Of a DNA stretch of 64,000 nucleotides, positions 32,391-46,644 are shown piece after piece. Every line of letters starts with the position of its first letter. The first letter of the stretch is position 1. The notes beneath the pieces are model-generated. The model worked only from the letters and a program-made list of their open reading frames with translations, was not told where the DNA came from and ran no database searches. Source of the stretch: Taudactylus pleione (taxonomy: Eukaryota > Chordata > Amphibia > Anura > Myobatrachidae); NCBI GenBank assembly GCA_031769625.1, contig JAUIMM010002313.1:1-64000 (forward strand), given 5' to 3'. Both the position numbers and the translations under genes were made by a program.

Positions 32391-33073
32391 CTTCAATCAC
32401 ATTCTGTGAAATTATGAGCTGTCTGTGTTTGCTACAAGAGGAGATATCACAAAGTATGCGCTTTCGTTGTTTCCATTGGTTTCAATGCATTTTGGCCTAA
32501 TACGAGCATTTGCTGTTTTCTCTTAAACGCAACATGGGAGAAAAACCATTTCATATCACATTTGTGGGTCTTGGTCTTCAACACATTCTGTTTTCTCTTA
32601 AACGCAACATGGGAGAAAAACCATTTCCGATCACATTTGTGGGTCTTGTTCTTCAACACATTCTGTGAAATTTTGAGCTGTCTGTCTTTGCTACAAGAGG
32701 AAATATCACAAAATATGCACTTTAGTTGTTTCCATTGGTTTCAATGCATTTTGGCCTAAAACCAGCATTTGCTGTTTTCTCTTAAATGCAATATGGGAGA
32801 AAAACCATTTCACATCACATTTGTGGGTCTTGGTCTTCAACACATTCTGTGAAATTTTGAGCTGTCTGTGTTTGCTACTAGAGGAGATATCACAAAGTAT
32901 GCGCTTTTGTTGTTTCCATTGGTTTCAATGCATTTTGGCCTAAAATGAGCATTTGCTGTTTTCTCTTAAACGCAACATGGAAGAAAAACCATTTCACATC
33001 ACATTTGTGGGTCTTGGTCTTCAACACATTCTGTGAAATTTTGAGCTGTCTGTGTTTGCTACAAGAGGAGATA

Positions 33074-36000
33074 TCACAAAGTATGCGCTTTTGTTGTTTC
33101 CATTGGTTTCAATGCATTTTGGCCTAAAACCAGCATTTGCTGTTTTCTCTTAAATGCAACATGGGAGAAAAACCATTTCACATCAAATTTGTGGGTCTTG
33201 GTCTTCAACACATTCTGTGACATTTTGAGCTGTCTGTTTTTGCTGCAAGAGGAGATATCACAAGTATGTGCTTTTGTTGTTTCCATTGGTTTCAATGCAT
33301 TTTGGCCTAAAACGAGCATTTGCTGTTTTCTCTTAAATGCAAATGGAAGAAAAACCATTTCACAGCACATTTGTGGGTCTTGGTCTTAAACACATTCTGT
33401 GAAATTTTGAGCTGTCTGTGTTTGCTACAAGAAGAGATATCACAAAGTATGCACTTTCGTTGTTTCCATTGGTTTCAATGCATTTTTGCCTATAATGAGC
33501 ATTTGCCGTTTTCTCTTAAACGCAACATGGGAGAAAAACCATTTCATATCACATTTGTGGGTCTTGGTCTTCAACACATTCTGTGAAATTTTGAGCTGTC
33601 TGTGTTTGCTACAAGATGAGATATCACAAAGTATTTGCTTTTGTCATTTCCATTGGTTTGAATGCATTTTGGCCTAAAACAAGCATTTGCTGTTTTCTCT
33701 TAAACGCAACATGGGAGAAAAACCATTTCACATCACATTTGTGGGTCTTGGTCTTCAACACATTCTGTGAAATTTTGAGCAGTCTTTTTTTGCTACAAGA
33801 GAAGATATCACAAAGTATGAGCCTTTGTTTTCCATTGGTTTCAATGCATTTTGGCCTAAAGCGTGCATTTGATGTTTTCTCTAAAATGCAACATGAGAGA
33901 AAAACCATTTCAAATCACTTTGTGGGTCTTGGTCTTCAACATATTCTGTAAAATTTTGAGCTGTCTGTGTTTTCTACAAGAGGAGATATCACAAAGTATG
34001 TGCTTTTATTGTTTCCATTTGGTTTCATGGCATTTTGGCCTAAAACGAGCATTTGCTGTTTTCTCCTAAATGCAACATGGGAGAAAAAACATTTCACATC
34101 AAATTTGTGGGTCTTGGTCTTCAACACATTCTGTGACATTTTGAGCTGTCTTTGTTTGTCACAAGAGGAGATATCACAAAGTATGTGCTTTTGTTTTCTA
34201 TTGGTTTCAATGCATTTTCGCCTAAAGCGTGCATTTGCTGTTTTCTCTGAAATGCAACAAAGGAGAAAAACCATTTCACATCTCATTTGTGGGTCTTGGT
34301 CTTCAACACTTTCTGTGAAATTTTGAGCTGTCTGTTTGCTACAAGAGGAGATATCACAAAGTATGTGCTTTTGTTGTTTCTATTGGTTTCAATGCATTTT
34401 TGACTTTAATGAGCATTTGCCGTTTTCTCTTAAATGAAACATGGGAGAAAAAACATTTCATATCACATTTGTGGGTCTTGGTCTTCAACACATTCTGTGA
34501 AATTTTGAGCTGTCTGTGTTTGCTACAAGAGGAGATATCACAAAGTATTTGCTTTTGTCGTTTCCATTGGTTTCAATACATTTTGGCCTAAAACAAGCAT
34601 TTGCTGTTTTCTCTTAAAAGCAACATGGGAGAAAAACCATTTCACATCACATTTGTGGGTCTTGGTCTTCAACACATTCTGTGAAATTTTGAGCTGTCTG
34701 TGTTTGCTACTAGAGGAGATATCACAAAAAATGCACTTTTACTATTTCCATTGGTTTCAATGCATTTTGGCCTAAAGTGTGCATTTGCTGTTTTCTCTTA
34801 AACGCAACATGGGAGAAAAACCATTTCACATCACATTTGTGGGTCTTGTTCTTCAACACATTCTGTGAAATTTTGAGCTGTCTGTGTTTGCTACAAGAGG
34901 AAATATCACAAAGTATGCACTTTAGTTGTTTCCATTGGTTTCAATGCATTTTGGCCTAAAACCAGCATTTGCTGTTTTCTCTTAAACGCAACATGGGAGA
35001 AAAACCATTTCACATCACATTTGTGGGTCTTGGTCTTCAACACATTCTGTGAAATTTTGAGCTGTCTGTGTTTGCTACAAGAGGAGATATCACAAAGTAT
35101 GTGCTTTTGTTGTTTCCTTTGGTTTCAATGCATTTTGGCCTAAAATGTGCATTTGCTGTTTTCTCTTAAACGCAACATGGAAGAAAAACCATTTCACAGC
35201 ACATTTGTGGGTCTTTTTCTTCAACACATTCTGTGAAATTTTGAGCTGTCTGTGTTTGCTACAAGAGGAGATATCACAAAGTATGCGCTTTCGTTGTTTC
35301 CATTGGTTTCAATGCATTTTAGCCTAAGACGAGCATTTGCTGTTTTCTCTTAAACGCAACATGGGAGAAAAACCATTTCATATCACATTTGTGGGTCTTG
35401 GTCTTCAACACATTCTGTGAAATTTTGAGCTGTCTGTCTTTGCTACAAGAGGAGATATCACAAAGTATTTGCTTTTGTCGTTTCCATTGGTTTCAATGCA
35501 TTTTGGCCTAAAACAAGCATTTGCTGTTTTCTCTAAAAAGCAACATGGGAGAAAAACCATTTCACATCACTTTTGTGGGTCTTGGTCTTCAACACATTCT
35601 GTGAAATTTTGAGCTGTCTGTGTTTGCTACTAGAGGAGATATCACAAAATATGCAATTTTACTGTTTCCATTGGTTTCAATGCATTTTGGCCTAAAGTGT
35701 GCATTTGCTGTTTTCTCTTAAACGCAACATGGGAGAAAAACCATTTCACATCACATTTGTGGGTCTTGGTCTTCAACACATTCTGTTTTCTCTTAAACGC
35801 AACATGGGAGAAAAACCATTTCAGATCACATTTGTGGGTCTTGTTCCTCAACACATTCTGTGAAATTTTGAGCTGTCTGTGTTTGCTACAAGAGGAGATA
35901 TCACAAAGTATGCGCTTTCATTGTTTCCATTGGTTTCAATGCATTTTGGCCTAATACGAGCATTTGCTGTTTTCTCTTAAACGCAACATGGGAGAAAAAC

Positions 36001-39000
36001 CAATTCACATCACATTTGTGGGTCTTGGTCTTCAACACATTCTGTGGAATTTTGAGCTGTCTGTGTTTGCTACAAGAGGAGATATCACAAAGTATGCGCT
36101 TTTGTTGTTTCCATTGGTTTCAATGCATTTTGGCCTAAAATGAGCATTTGCTGTTTTCTCTTAAACGCAACATGGAAGAAAAACCATTTCACATCACATT
36201 TGTGGTTCTTGGTCTTCAACACATTCTGTGAAATTTTGAGCTGTCTGTGTTTGCTACAAGCGGAGATATCACAAAGTATGTGCTTTTGTTGTTTCCATTG
36301 GTTTCAATGCATTTTGGCCTAAAATGAGCATTTGCTGCTTTCTCATAAACGCAACATGGGAGAATAAACATTTCACATCACATTTGTGGGTCTTGGTCTA
36401 CAACACATTCTGTGAAATTTTGAGCTATCTTTGTTTGCTACAAGAGGAAATATCACATTGTATGCGCTTTTGTCGTTTCCATTGGTTTCAATGCATTTTG
36501 GCCTATAATGAGCATTTGCTGTTTTCTCTTAAATGCAACATGGGAGAAAAACCATTTCACATCACATTTGTTGGTCTTGGTCTTCAACACATTCTGTGAA
36601 ATTTTGAGCTGTCTGTGTTTGCTACAAGAGGAGATATCACAAAGTATGCGCTTTCATTGTTTCCATTGGTTTCAATGCATTTTGGCCTAAGATGAGCATT
36701 TGCTGTTTTCTCTTAAACGCAACATGGGAGAAAAACCATTTCACATCACATTTGTGGGTCTTGGTCTTCAACACATTCTGTGAAATTTTGAGCTGTCTGT
36801 GTTTGCTACAAGAGGAGATATCACAAAGTATGTGCTTTTGTTGTTTCCTTTGGTTTCAATGCATTTTGGCCTAAAATGTGCATTTGCTGTTTTCTCTTAA
36901 ACGCAACATGGGAGAAAAACCATTTCACATCACATTTGTGGGTCTTGGTCTTCAACACATTCTGTTTTCTCTTAAATGCAACATGGGAGAAAAACCATTT
37001 CAGATCACATTTGTGGGTCTTGTTCTTCAACACATTCTGTGAAATTTTGAGCTGTCTGTGTTTGCTACAAGAGGAAATATCACAAAGTATGCACTTTAGT
37101 TGTTTCCATTGGTTTCAATGCATTTTGGCCTAAAACCAGCATTTGCTGTTTTCTCTTAAATGCAACATGGGAGAAAAACCATTTCACATCACATTTGTGG
37201 GTCTTGGTCTTCAACACATTCTGTGGAATTTTGAGCTGTCTGTGTTTGCTACAAGAGGAGATATCACAAAGTATGCGCTTTTGTTGTTTCCATTGGTTTC
37301 AATGCATTTTGGCCTAAAACCAGCATTTGCTGTTTTCTCTTAAATGCAACATGGGAGAAAAACCATTTCACATCAAATTTGTGGGTCTTGGTCTTCAACA
37401 CATTCTGTGACATTTTGAGCTGTCTGTTTTTGCTGCAAGAGGAGATATCACAAGTATGTGCTTTTGTTGTTTCCATTGGTTTCAATGCATTTTGGCCTAA
37501 AACGAGCATTTGCTGTTTTCTCTTAAACGCAAATGGAAGAAAAACCATTTCACATCACATTTGTGGGTCTTGGTCTTCAACACATTCTGTGGAATTTTGA
37601 GCTGTCTGTGTTTGCTACAAGAGGAGATATCACAAAGTATGCGCTTTTGTTGTTTCCATTGGTTTCAATGCATTTTGGCCTAAAATGAGCATTTGCTGTT
37701 TTCTCTTAAACGCAACATGGAAGAAAAACCATTTCACATCACATTTGTGGGTCTTGGTCTTCAACACATTCTGTGAAATTTTGAGCTGTCTGTGTTTGCT
37801 ACAAGAGGAGATATCACAAAGTATGCGCTTTCGTTGTTTCCATTGGTTTCAATGCATTTTGGCCTAAAACCAGCATTTGCTGTTTTCTCTTAAACGCAAC
37901 ATGGGAGAAAAACCATTTCACATCACATTTGTGGGTCTTGGTCTTCAACACATTCTGTGGAATTTTGAGCTGTCTGTGTTTGCTACAAGAGGAGATATCA
38001 CAAAGTATGCGCTTTTGTTGTTTCCATTGGTTTCAATGCATTTTGGCCTAAAACCAGCATTTGCTGTTTTCTCTTAAATGCAACATGGGAGAAAAACCAT
38101 TTCACATCAAATTTGTGGGTCTTGGTCTTCAACACATTCTGTGACATTTTGAGCTGTCTGTTTTTGCTGCAAGAGGAGATATCACAAGTATGTGCTTTTG
38201 TTGTTTCCATTGGTTTCAATGCATTTTGGCCTAAAACGAGCATTTGCTGTTTTCTCTTAAACGCAAATGGAAGAAAAACCATTTCACAGCACATTTGTGG
38301 GTCTTGGTCTTAAACACATTCTGTGAAATTTTGAGCTGTCTGTGTTTGCTACAAGAAGAGATATCACAAAGTATGCACTTTCGTTGTTTCCATAGGTTTC
38401 AATGCATTTTTGCCTATAATGAGCATTTGCCGTTTTCTCTTAAACGCAACATGGGAGAAAAACCATTTCATATCACATTTGTGGGTCTTGGTCTTCAACA
38501 CATTCTGTGAAATTTTGAGCTGTCTGTGTTTGCTACAAGATGAGATATCACAAAGTATTTGCTTTTGTCATTTCCATTGGTTTGAATGCATTTTGGCCTA
38601 AAACAAGCATTTGCTGTTTTCTCTTAAACGCAACATGGGAGAAAAACCATTTCACATCACATTTGTGGGTCTTGGTCTTCAACACATTCTGTGAAATTTT
38701 GAGCAGTCTTTTTTTGCTACAAGAGAAGATATCACAAAGTATGAGCCTTTGTTTTCCATTGGTTTCAATGCATTTTGGCCTAAAGCGTGCATTTGATGTT
38801 TTCTCTAAAATGCAACATGAGAGAAAAACCATTTCAAATCACTTTGTGGGTCTTGGTCTTCAACATATTCTGTAAAATTTTGAGCTGTCTGTGTTTTCTA
38901 CAAGAGGAGATATCACAAAGTATGTGCTTTTATTGTTTCCATTTGGTTTCATGGCATTTTGGCCTAAAACGAGCATTTGCTGTTTTCTCCTAAATGCAAC

Positions 39001-42000
39001 ATGGGAGAAAAAACATTTCACATCAAATTTGTGGGTCTTGGTCTTCAACACATTCTGTGACATTTTGAGCTGTCTTTGTTTGTCACAAGAGGAGATATCA
39101 CAAAGTATGTGCTTTTGTTTTCTATTGGTTTCAATGCATTTTCGCCTAAAGCGTGCATTTGCTGTTTTCTCTGAAATGCAACAAAGGAGAAAAACCATTT
39201 CACATCTCATTTGTGGGTCTTGGTCTTCAACACTTTCTGTGAAATTTTGAGCTGTCTTTGTTTGCTACAAGAGGAGATATCACAAAGTATGTGCTTTTGT
39301 TGTTTCTATTGGTTTCAATGCATTTTTGACTTTAATGAGCATTTGCCGTTTTCTCTTAAATGAAACATGGGAGAAAAACCATTTCACATCACATTTGTGG
39401 GTCTTGGTCTTCAACACATTCTGTGAAATTTTGAGCTGTCTGTGTTTGCTACTAGAGGAGATATCACAAAAAATGCACTTTTACTATTTCCATTGGTTTC
39501 AATGCATTTTGGCCTAAAGTGTGCATTTGCTGTTTTCTCTTAAACGCAACATGGGAGAAAAACCATTTCACATCACATTTGTGGGTCTTGTTCTTCAACA
39601 CATTCTGTGAAATTTTGAGCTGTCTGTGTTTGCTACAAGAGGAAATATCACAAAGTATGCACTTTAGTTGTTTCCATTGGTTTCAATGCATTTTGGCCTA
39701 AAACCAGCATTTGCTGTTTTCTCTTAAACGCAACATGGGAGAAAAACCATTTCACATCACATTTGTGGGTCTTGGTCTTCAACACATTCTGTGAAATTTT
39801 GAGCTGTCTGTGTTTGCTACAAGAGGAGATATCACAAAGTATGTGCTTTTGTTGTTTCCTTTGGTTTCAATGCATTTTGGCCTAAAATGTGCATTTGCTG
39901 TTTTCTCTTAAACGCAACATGGAAGAAAAACCATTTCACAGCACATTTGTGGGTCTTTTTCTTCAACACATTCTGTGAAATTTTGAGCTGTCTGTGTTTG
40001 CTACAAGAGGAGATATCACAAAGTATGCGCTTTCGTTGTTTCCATTGGTTTCAATGCATTTTAGCCTAAGACGAGCATTTGCTGTTTTCTCTTAAACGCA
40101 ACATGGGAGAAAAACCATTTCATATCACATTTGTGGGTCTTGGTCTTCAACACATTCTGTGAAATTTTGAGCTGTCTGTCTTTGCTACAAGAGGAGATAT
40201 CACAAAGTATTTGCTTTTGTCGTTTCCATTGGTTTCAATGCATTTTGGCCTAAAACAAGCATTTGCTGTTTTCTCTTAAAAGCAACATGGGAGAAAAACC
40301 ATTTCACATCACTTTTGTGGGTCTTGGTCTTCAACACATTCTGTGAAATTTTGAGCTGTCTGTGTTTGCTACTAGAGGAGATATCACAAAATATGCAATT
40401 TTACTGTTTCCATTGGTTTCAATGCATTTTGGCCTAAAGTGTGCATTTGCTGTTTTCTCTTAAACGCAACATGGGAGAAAAACCATTTCACATCACATTT
40501 GTGGGTCTTGTTCCTCAACACATTCTGTGAAATTTTGAGCTGTCTGTGTTTGCTACAAGAGGAGATATCACAAAGTATGCGCTTTCGTTGTTTCCATTGG
40601 TTTCAATGCATTTTGGCCTAATACGAGCATTTGCTGTTTTCTCTTAAACGCAACATGGGAGAAAAACCATTTCATATCACATTTGTGGGTCTTGGTCTTC
40701 AACACATTCTGTGAAATTTTGAGCTGTCTGTCTTTGCTACAAGAGGAAATATCACAAAGTATGCACTTTAGTTGTTTCCATTGGTTTCAATGCATTTTGG
40801 CCTAAAACCAGCATTTGCTGTTTTCTCTTAAACGCAACATGGGAGAAAAACCAATTCACATCACATTTGTGGGTCTTGGTCTTCAACACATTCTGTGGAA
40901 TTTTGAGCTGTCTGTGTTTGCTACAAGAGGAGATATCACAAAGTATGCGCTTTTGTTGTTTCCATTGGTTTCAATGCATTTTGGCCTAAAATGAGCATTT
41001 GCTGTTTTCTCTTAAACGCAACATGGAAGAAAAACCATTTCACATCACATTTGTGGTTCTTGGTCTTCAACACATTCTGTGAAATTTTGAGCTGTCTGTG
41101 TTTGCTACAAGCGGAGATATCACAAAGTATGTGCTTTTGTTGTTTCCATTGGTTTCAATGCATTTTGGCCTAAAATGAGCATTTGCTGCTTTCTCATAAA
41201 CGCAACATGGGAGAATAAACATTTCACATCACATTTGTGGGTCTTGGTCTACAACACATTCTGTGAAATTTTGAGCTATCTTTGTTTGCTACAAGAGGAA
41301 ATATCACATTGTATGCGCTTTTGTCGTTTCCATTGGTTTCAATGCATTTTGGCCTATAATGAGCATTTGCTGTTTTCTCTTAAATGCAACATGGGAGAAA
41401 AACCATTTCACATCACATTTGTTGGTCTTGGTCTTCAACACATTCTGTGAAATTTTGAGCTGTCTGTGTTTGCTACAAGAGGAGATATCACAAAGTATGC
41501 GCTTTCATTGTTTCCATTGGTTTCAATGCATTTTGGCCTAAGATGAGCATTTGCTGTTTTCTCTTAAACGCAACATGGGAGAAAAACCATTTCACATCAC
41601 ATTTGTGGGTCTTGGTCTTCAACACATTCTGTGAAATTTTGAGCTGTCTGTGTTTGCTACAAGAGGAGATATCACAAAGTATGTGCTTTTGTTGTTTCCT
41701 TTGGTTTCAATGCATTTTGGCCTAAAATGTGCATTTGCTGTTTTCTCTTAAACGCAACATGGGAGAAAAACCATTTCACATCACATTTGTGGGTCTTGGT
41801 CTTCAACACATTCTGTTTTCTCTTAAACGCAACATGGGAGAAAAACCATTTCAGATCACATTTGTGGGTCTTGTTCTTCAACACATTCTGTGAAATTTTG
41901 AGCTGTCTGTGTTTGCTACAAGAGGAAATATCACAAAGTATGCACTTTAGTTGTTTCCATTGGTTTCAATGCATTTTGGCCTAAAACCAGTATTTGCTGT

Positions 42001-42120
42001 TTTCTCTTAAACGCAACATGGGAGAAAAACCATTTCACATCACATTTGTGGGTCTTGGTCTTCAACACATTCTGTGGAATTTTGAGCTGTCTGTGTTTGC
42101 TACAAGAGGAGATATCACAA
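33074..42120 (+). repeat. Tandem ~4.9-kb duplication of higher-order repeat
   Basis: Sequence at 33074-34326 recurs at 37998-39250 with a constant 4924-bp offset. Sequence at 36140-37133 recurs at 40991-41984 with an offset of 4851 bp. The intermediate offset of 4742 bp (35145 to 39887) shows that single monomers and 75-bp units were gained or lost between the copies. Shared private variants include CAAGATGAGATATC, GCTGCTTTCTCATAAACG and GGGAGAATAAACATTTC. The copies diverge after about 42120. Confidence 0.88.
37264..37997 (+). repeat. Short 734-bp extra copy of the marker monomer pair
   Basis: The CACAAGTATGTGC marker unit is followed by CGCAAATGGAAG as in other blocks, but this copy then switches to CACATCACATT and CTGTGGAATTTTG instead of CACAGCAC. 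The next marker unit comes only 734 bp later. This looks like a crossover inside the marker monomer, within the A-rich GAAGAAAAACCATTTCACA segment. Confidence 0.75.
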
Positions 42121-42227
42121 AGTATGCGCTTTTGTTTTCTATTGGTTTCAATGCATTTTCGCCTAAAGCGTGCATTTGCTGTTTTCTCTGAAATGCAACA
42201 AAGGAGAAAAACCATTTCACATCTCAT

Positions 42228-44546
42228 TTGTGGGTCTTGGTCTTCAACACTTTCTGTGAAATTTTGAGCTGTCTTTGTTTGCTACAAGAGGAGATATCAC
42301 AAAGTATGTGCTTTTGTTGTTTCTATTGGTTTCAATGCATTTTTGACTTTAATGAGCATTTGCCGTTTTCTCTTAAACGAAACATGGGAGAAAAAACATT
42401 TCATATCACATTTGAGGGTCTTGGTCTTCAACACATTCTGTGAAATTTTGAGCTGTCTGTGTTTGCTACAAGAGGAAGATATCACAAAGTATTTGCTTTT
42501 GTCGTTTCCATTGGTTTCAATACATTTTGGCCTAAAACAAGCATTTGCTGTTTTCTCTTAAAAGCAACATGGGAGAAAAACCATTTCACATCACATTTGT
42601 GGGTCTTGGTCTTCAACACATTCTGTGAAATTTTGAGCTGTCTGTGTTTGCTACTAGAGGAGATATCACAAAAAATGCACTTTTACTATTTCCATTGGTT
42701 TCAATGCATTTTGGCCTAAAGTGTGCATTTGCTGTTTTCTCTTAAACGCAACATGGGAGAAAAACCATTTCACATCACATTTGTGGGTATTGGTCTTCAA
42801 CACATTCTGTTTTCTCTTAAACGCAACATGGGAGAAAAACCATTTCACATCACATTTGTGGGTCTTGTTCTTCAACACATTCTGTGAAATTTTGAGCTGT
42901 CTGTGTTTGCTACAAGAGGAAATATCACAAAGTATGCACTTTAGTTGTTTCCATTGGTTTCAATGCATTTTGGCCTAAAACCAGCATTTGCTGTTTTCTC
43001 TTAAACGCAACATGGGAGAAAAACCATTTCACATCACATTTGTGGGTCTTGGTCTTCAACACATTCTGTGAAATTTTGAGCTGTCTGTGTTTGCTACAAG
43101 AGGAGATATCACAAAGTATGTGCTTTTGTTGTTTCCTTTGGTTTCAATGCATTTTGGCCTAAAATGTGCATTTGCTGTTTTCTCTTAAACGCAACATGGA
43201 AGAAAAACCATTTCACAGCACATTTGTGGGTCTTTTTCTTCAACACATTCTGTGAAATTTTGAGCTGTCTGTGTTTGCTACAAGAGGAGATATCACAAAG
43301 TATGCGCTTTCGTTGTTTCCATTGGTTTCAATGCATTTTGGCCTAAGACGAGCATTTGCTGTTTTCTCTTAAACGCAACATGGGAGAAAAACCATTTCAT
43401 ATCACATTTGTGCGTCTTGGTCTTCAACACATTCTGTGAAATTTTGAGCTGTCTGTCTTTGCTACAAGAGGAGATATCACAAAGTATTTGCTTTTGTCGT
43501 TTCCATTGTTTTCAATGCATTTTGGCCTAAAACAAGCATTTGCTGTTTTCTCTTAAAAGCAACATGGGAGAAAAACCATTTCACATCACTTTTGTGGGTC
43601 TTGGTCTTCAACACATTCTGTGAAATTTTGAGCTGTCTGTGTTTGCTACTAGAGGAGATATCAAAAAATATGCAATTTTACTGTTTCCATTGGTTTCAAT
43701 GCATTTTGGCCTAAAGTGTGCATTTGCTGTTTTCTCTTAAACGCAACATGGGAGAAAAACCATTTCACATCACATTTGTGGGTCTTGGTCTTCAACACAT
43801 TCTGTTTTCTCTTAAACGCAACATGGGAGAAAAACCATTTCAGATCACATTTGTGGGTCTTGTTCTTCAACACATTCTGTGAAATTTTGAGCTGTCTGTG
43901 TTTGCTACAAGAGGAAATATCACAAAGTATGCACTTTAGTTGTTTCCATTGGTTTCAATGCATTTTGGCCTAAAACCAGCATTTGCTGTTTTCTCTTAAA
44001 CGCAACATGGGAGAAAAACCATTTCATATCACATTTGTGGGTCTTGGTCTTCAACACATTCTGTGAAATTTTGAGCTGTCTGTCTTTGCTACAAGAGGAG
44101 ATATCACAAAGTATTTGCTTTTGTCATTTCCATTGTTTTCAATGCATTTTGGCCTAAAACAAGCATTTGCTGTTTTCTCTTAAAAGCAACATGGGAGAAA
44201 AACCATTTCACATCACTTTTGTGGGTCTTGGTCTTCAACACATTCTGTGAAATTTTGAGCTGTCTGTGTTTGCTACTAGAGGAGATATCACAAAATATGC
44301 AATTTTACTGTTTCCATTGGTTTCAATGCATTTTGGCCTAAAGTGTGCATTTGCTGTTTTCTCTTAAACGCAACATGGGAGAAAAACCATTTCACATCAC
44401 ATTTGTGGGTCTTGGTCTTCAACACATTCTGTTTTCTCTTAAACGCAACATGGGAGAAAAACCATTTCAGATCACATTTGTGGGTCTTGTTCTTCAACAC
44501 ATTCTGTGAAATTTTGAGCTGTCTGTGTTTGCTACAAGAGGAAATA
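42228..44546 (+). repeat. Right-arm copy of the 4.0-6.3 kb section
   Basis: Truncated-monomer positions and diagnostic variants match the left arm at a constant offset of 38252 bp (4414, 5409 and 6036 against 42666, 43661 and 44288). The GACTTTAATGAGC monomer comes first in both. One private insertion, GAGGAAGATATC, occurs near 42475. Both sides of the LINE therefore belong to one higher-order repeat family. Confidence 0.85.
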
Positions 44547-46644
44547 TCACAAAGTATGCACTTTAGTTGTTTCCATTGGTTTCAATGCATTTTGGCCTAA
44601 AACCAGCATTTGCTGTTTTCTCTTAAACGCAACATGGGAGAAAAACCATTTCACATCACATTTGTGGGTCTTGGTCTTCAACACATTCTGTGGAATTTTG
44701 AGCTGTCTGTGTTTGCTACAAGAGAAGATATCACAAAGTATGAGCCTTTGTTTTCCATTGGTTTCAATGCATTTTGGCCTAAAGCGTGCATTTGATGTTT
44801 TCTCTAAAATGCAACATGAGAGAAAAACCATTTCAAATCACTTTGTGGGTCTTGGTCTTCAACATATTCTGTAAAATTTTGAGCTGTCTGTGTTTTCTAC
44901 AAGAGGAGATATCACAAAGTATGTGCTTTTTATTGTTTCCATTTGGTTTCATGGCATTTTGGCCTAAAACGAGCATTTGCTGTTTTCTCTTAAACGAAAC
45001 ATGGGAGAAAAACCATTTCACATCACATTTGTGGGTCTTGGTCTTCAACACATTCTGTGAAATTTTGAGCTGTCTGTGTTTGCTACTAGAGGAGATATCA
45101 CAAAAAATGCACTTTTACTATTTCCATTGGTTTCAATGCATTTTGGCCTAAAGTGTGCATTTGCTGTTTTCTCTTAAACGCAACATGGGAGAAAAACCAT
45201 TTCACATCACATTTGTTTGTCTTGTTCTTCAACACATTCTGTGAAATTTTGAGCTGTCTGTGTTTGCTACAAGAGGAGATATCACAAAGTATGTGCTTTT
45301 GTTGTTTCCTTTGGTTTCAATGCATTTTGGCCTAAAATGTGCATTTGCTGTTTTCTCTTAAACGCAACATGGGAGAAAAACCATTTCACATCACATTTGT
45401 GGGTCTTGGTCTTCAACACATTCTGTGAAATTTTGAGCTGTCTGTGTTTGCTACAAGAGGAGATATCACAAAGTATGTGCTTTTGTTGTTTCCTTTGGTT
45501 TCAATGCATTTTGGCCTAAAATGTGCATTTGCTGTTTTCTCTTAAACGCAACATGGAAGAAAAACCATTTCACAGCACATTTGTGGGTCTTTTTCTTCAA
45601 CACATTCTGTGAAATTTTGAGCTGTCTGTGTTTGCTACAAGAGGAGATATCACAAAGTATGCGCTTTCGTTGTTTCCATTGGTTTCAATGCATTTTAGCC
45701 TAAGACGAGCATTTGCTGTTTTCTCTTAAACGCAACATGGGAGAAAAACCATTTCATATCACATTTGTGGGTCTTGGTCTTCAACACATTCTGTGAAATT
45801 TTGAGCTGTCTGTCTTTGCTACAAGAGGAGATATCACAAAGTATTTGCTTTTGTCGTTTCCATTGGTTTCAATGCATTTTGGCCTAAAACAAGCATTTGC
45901 TGTTTTCTCTTAAAAGCAACATGGGAGAAAAACCATTTCACATCACTTTTGTGGGTCTTGGTCTTCAACACATTCTGTGAAATTTTGAGCTGTCTGTGTT
46001 TGCTACTAGAGGAGATATCACAAAATATGCAATTTTACTGTTTCCATTGGTTTCAATGCATTTTGGCCTAAAGTGTGCATTTGCTGTTTTCTCTTAAACG
46101 CAACATGGGAGAAAAACCATTTCACATCACATTTGTGGGTCTTGGTCTTCAACACATTCTGTTTTCTCTTAAACGCAACATGGGAGAAAAACCATTTCAC
46201 ATCACATTTGTGGGTCTTGTTCCTCAACACATTCTGTGAAATTTTGAGCTGTCTGTGTTTGCTACAAGAGGAGATATCACAAAGTATGCGCTTTCGTTGT
46301 TTCCATTGGTTTCAATGCATTTTGGCCTAATACGAGCATTTGCTGTTTTCTCTTAAACGCAACATGGGAGAAAAACCATTTCATATCACATTTGTGGGTC
46401 TTGGTCTTCAACACATTCTGTGAAATTTTGAGCTGTCTGTCTTTGCTACAAGAGGAGATATCACAAAGTATTTGCTTTTGTCGTTTCCATTGGTTTCAAT
46501 GCATTTTGGCCTAAAACAAGCATTTGCTGTTTTCTCTTAAAAGCAACATGGGAGAAAAACCATTTCACATCACATTTGTGGGTCTTGGTCTTCAACACAT
46601 TCTGTGAAATTTTGAGCTGTCTGTGTTTGCTACTAGAGGAGATA

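Noticed and set aside
24771..32400. Target-site duplication around the LINE
   Set aside because: The bases before the left junction (TCTTGGTC) and after the right junction (TTCAATCACATT) are consecutive, not repeated. At most a single C is shared.
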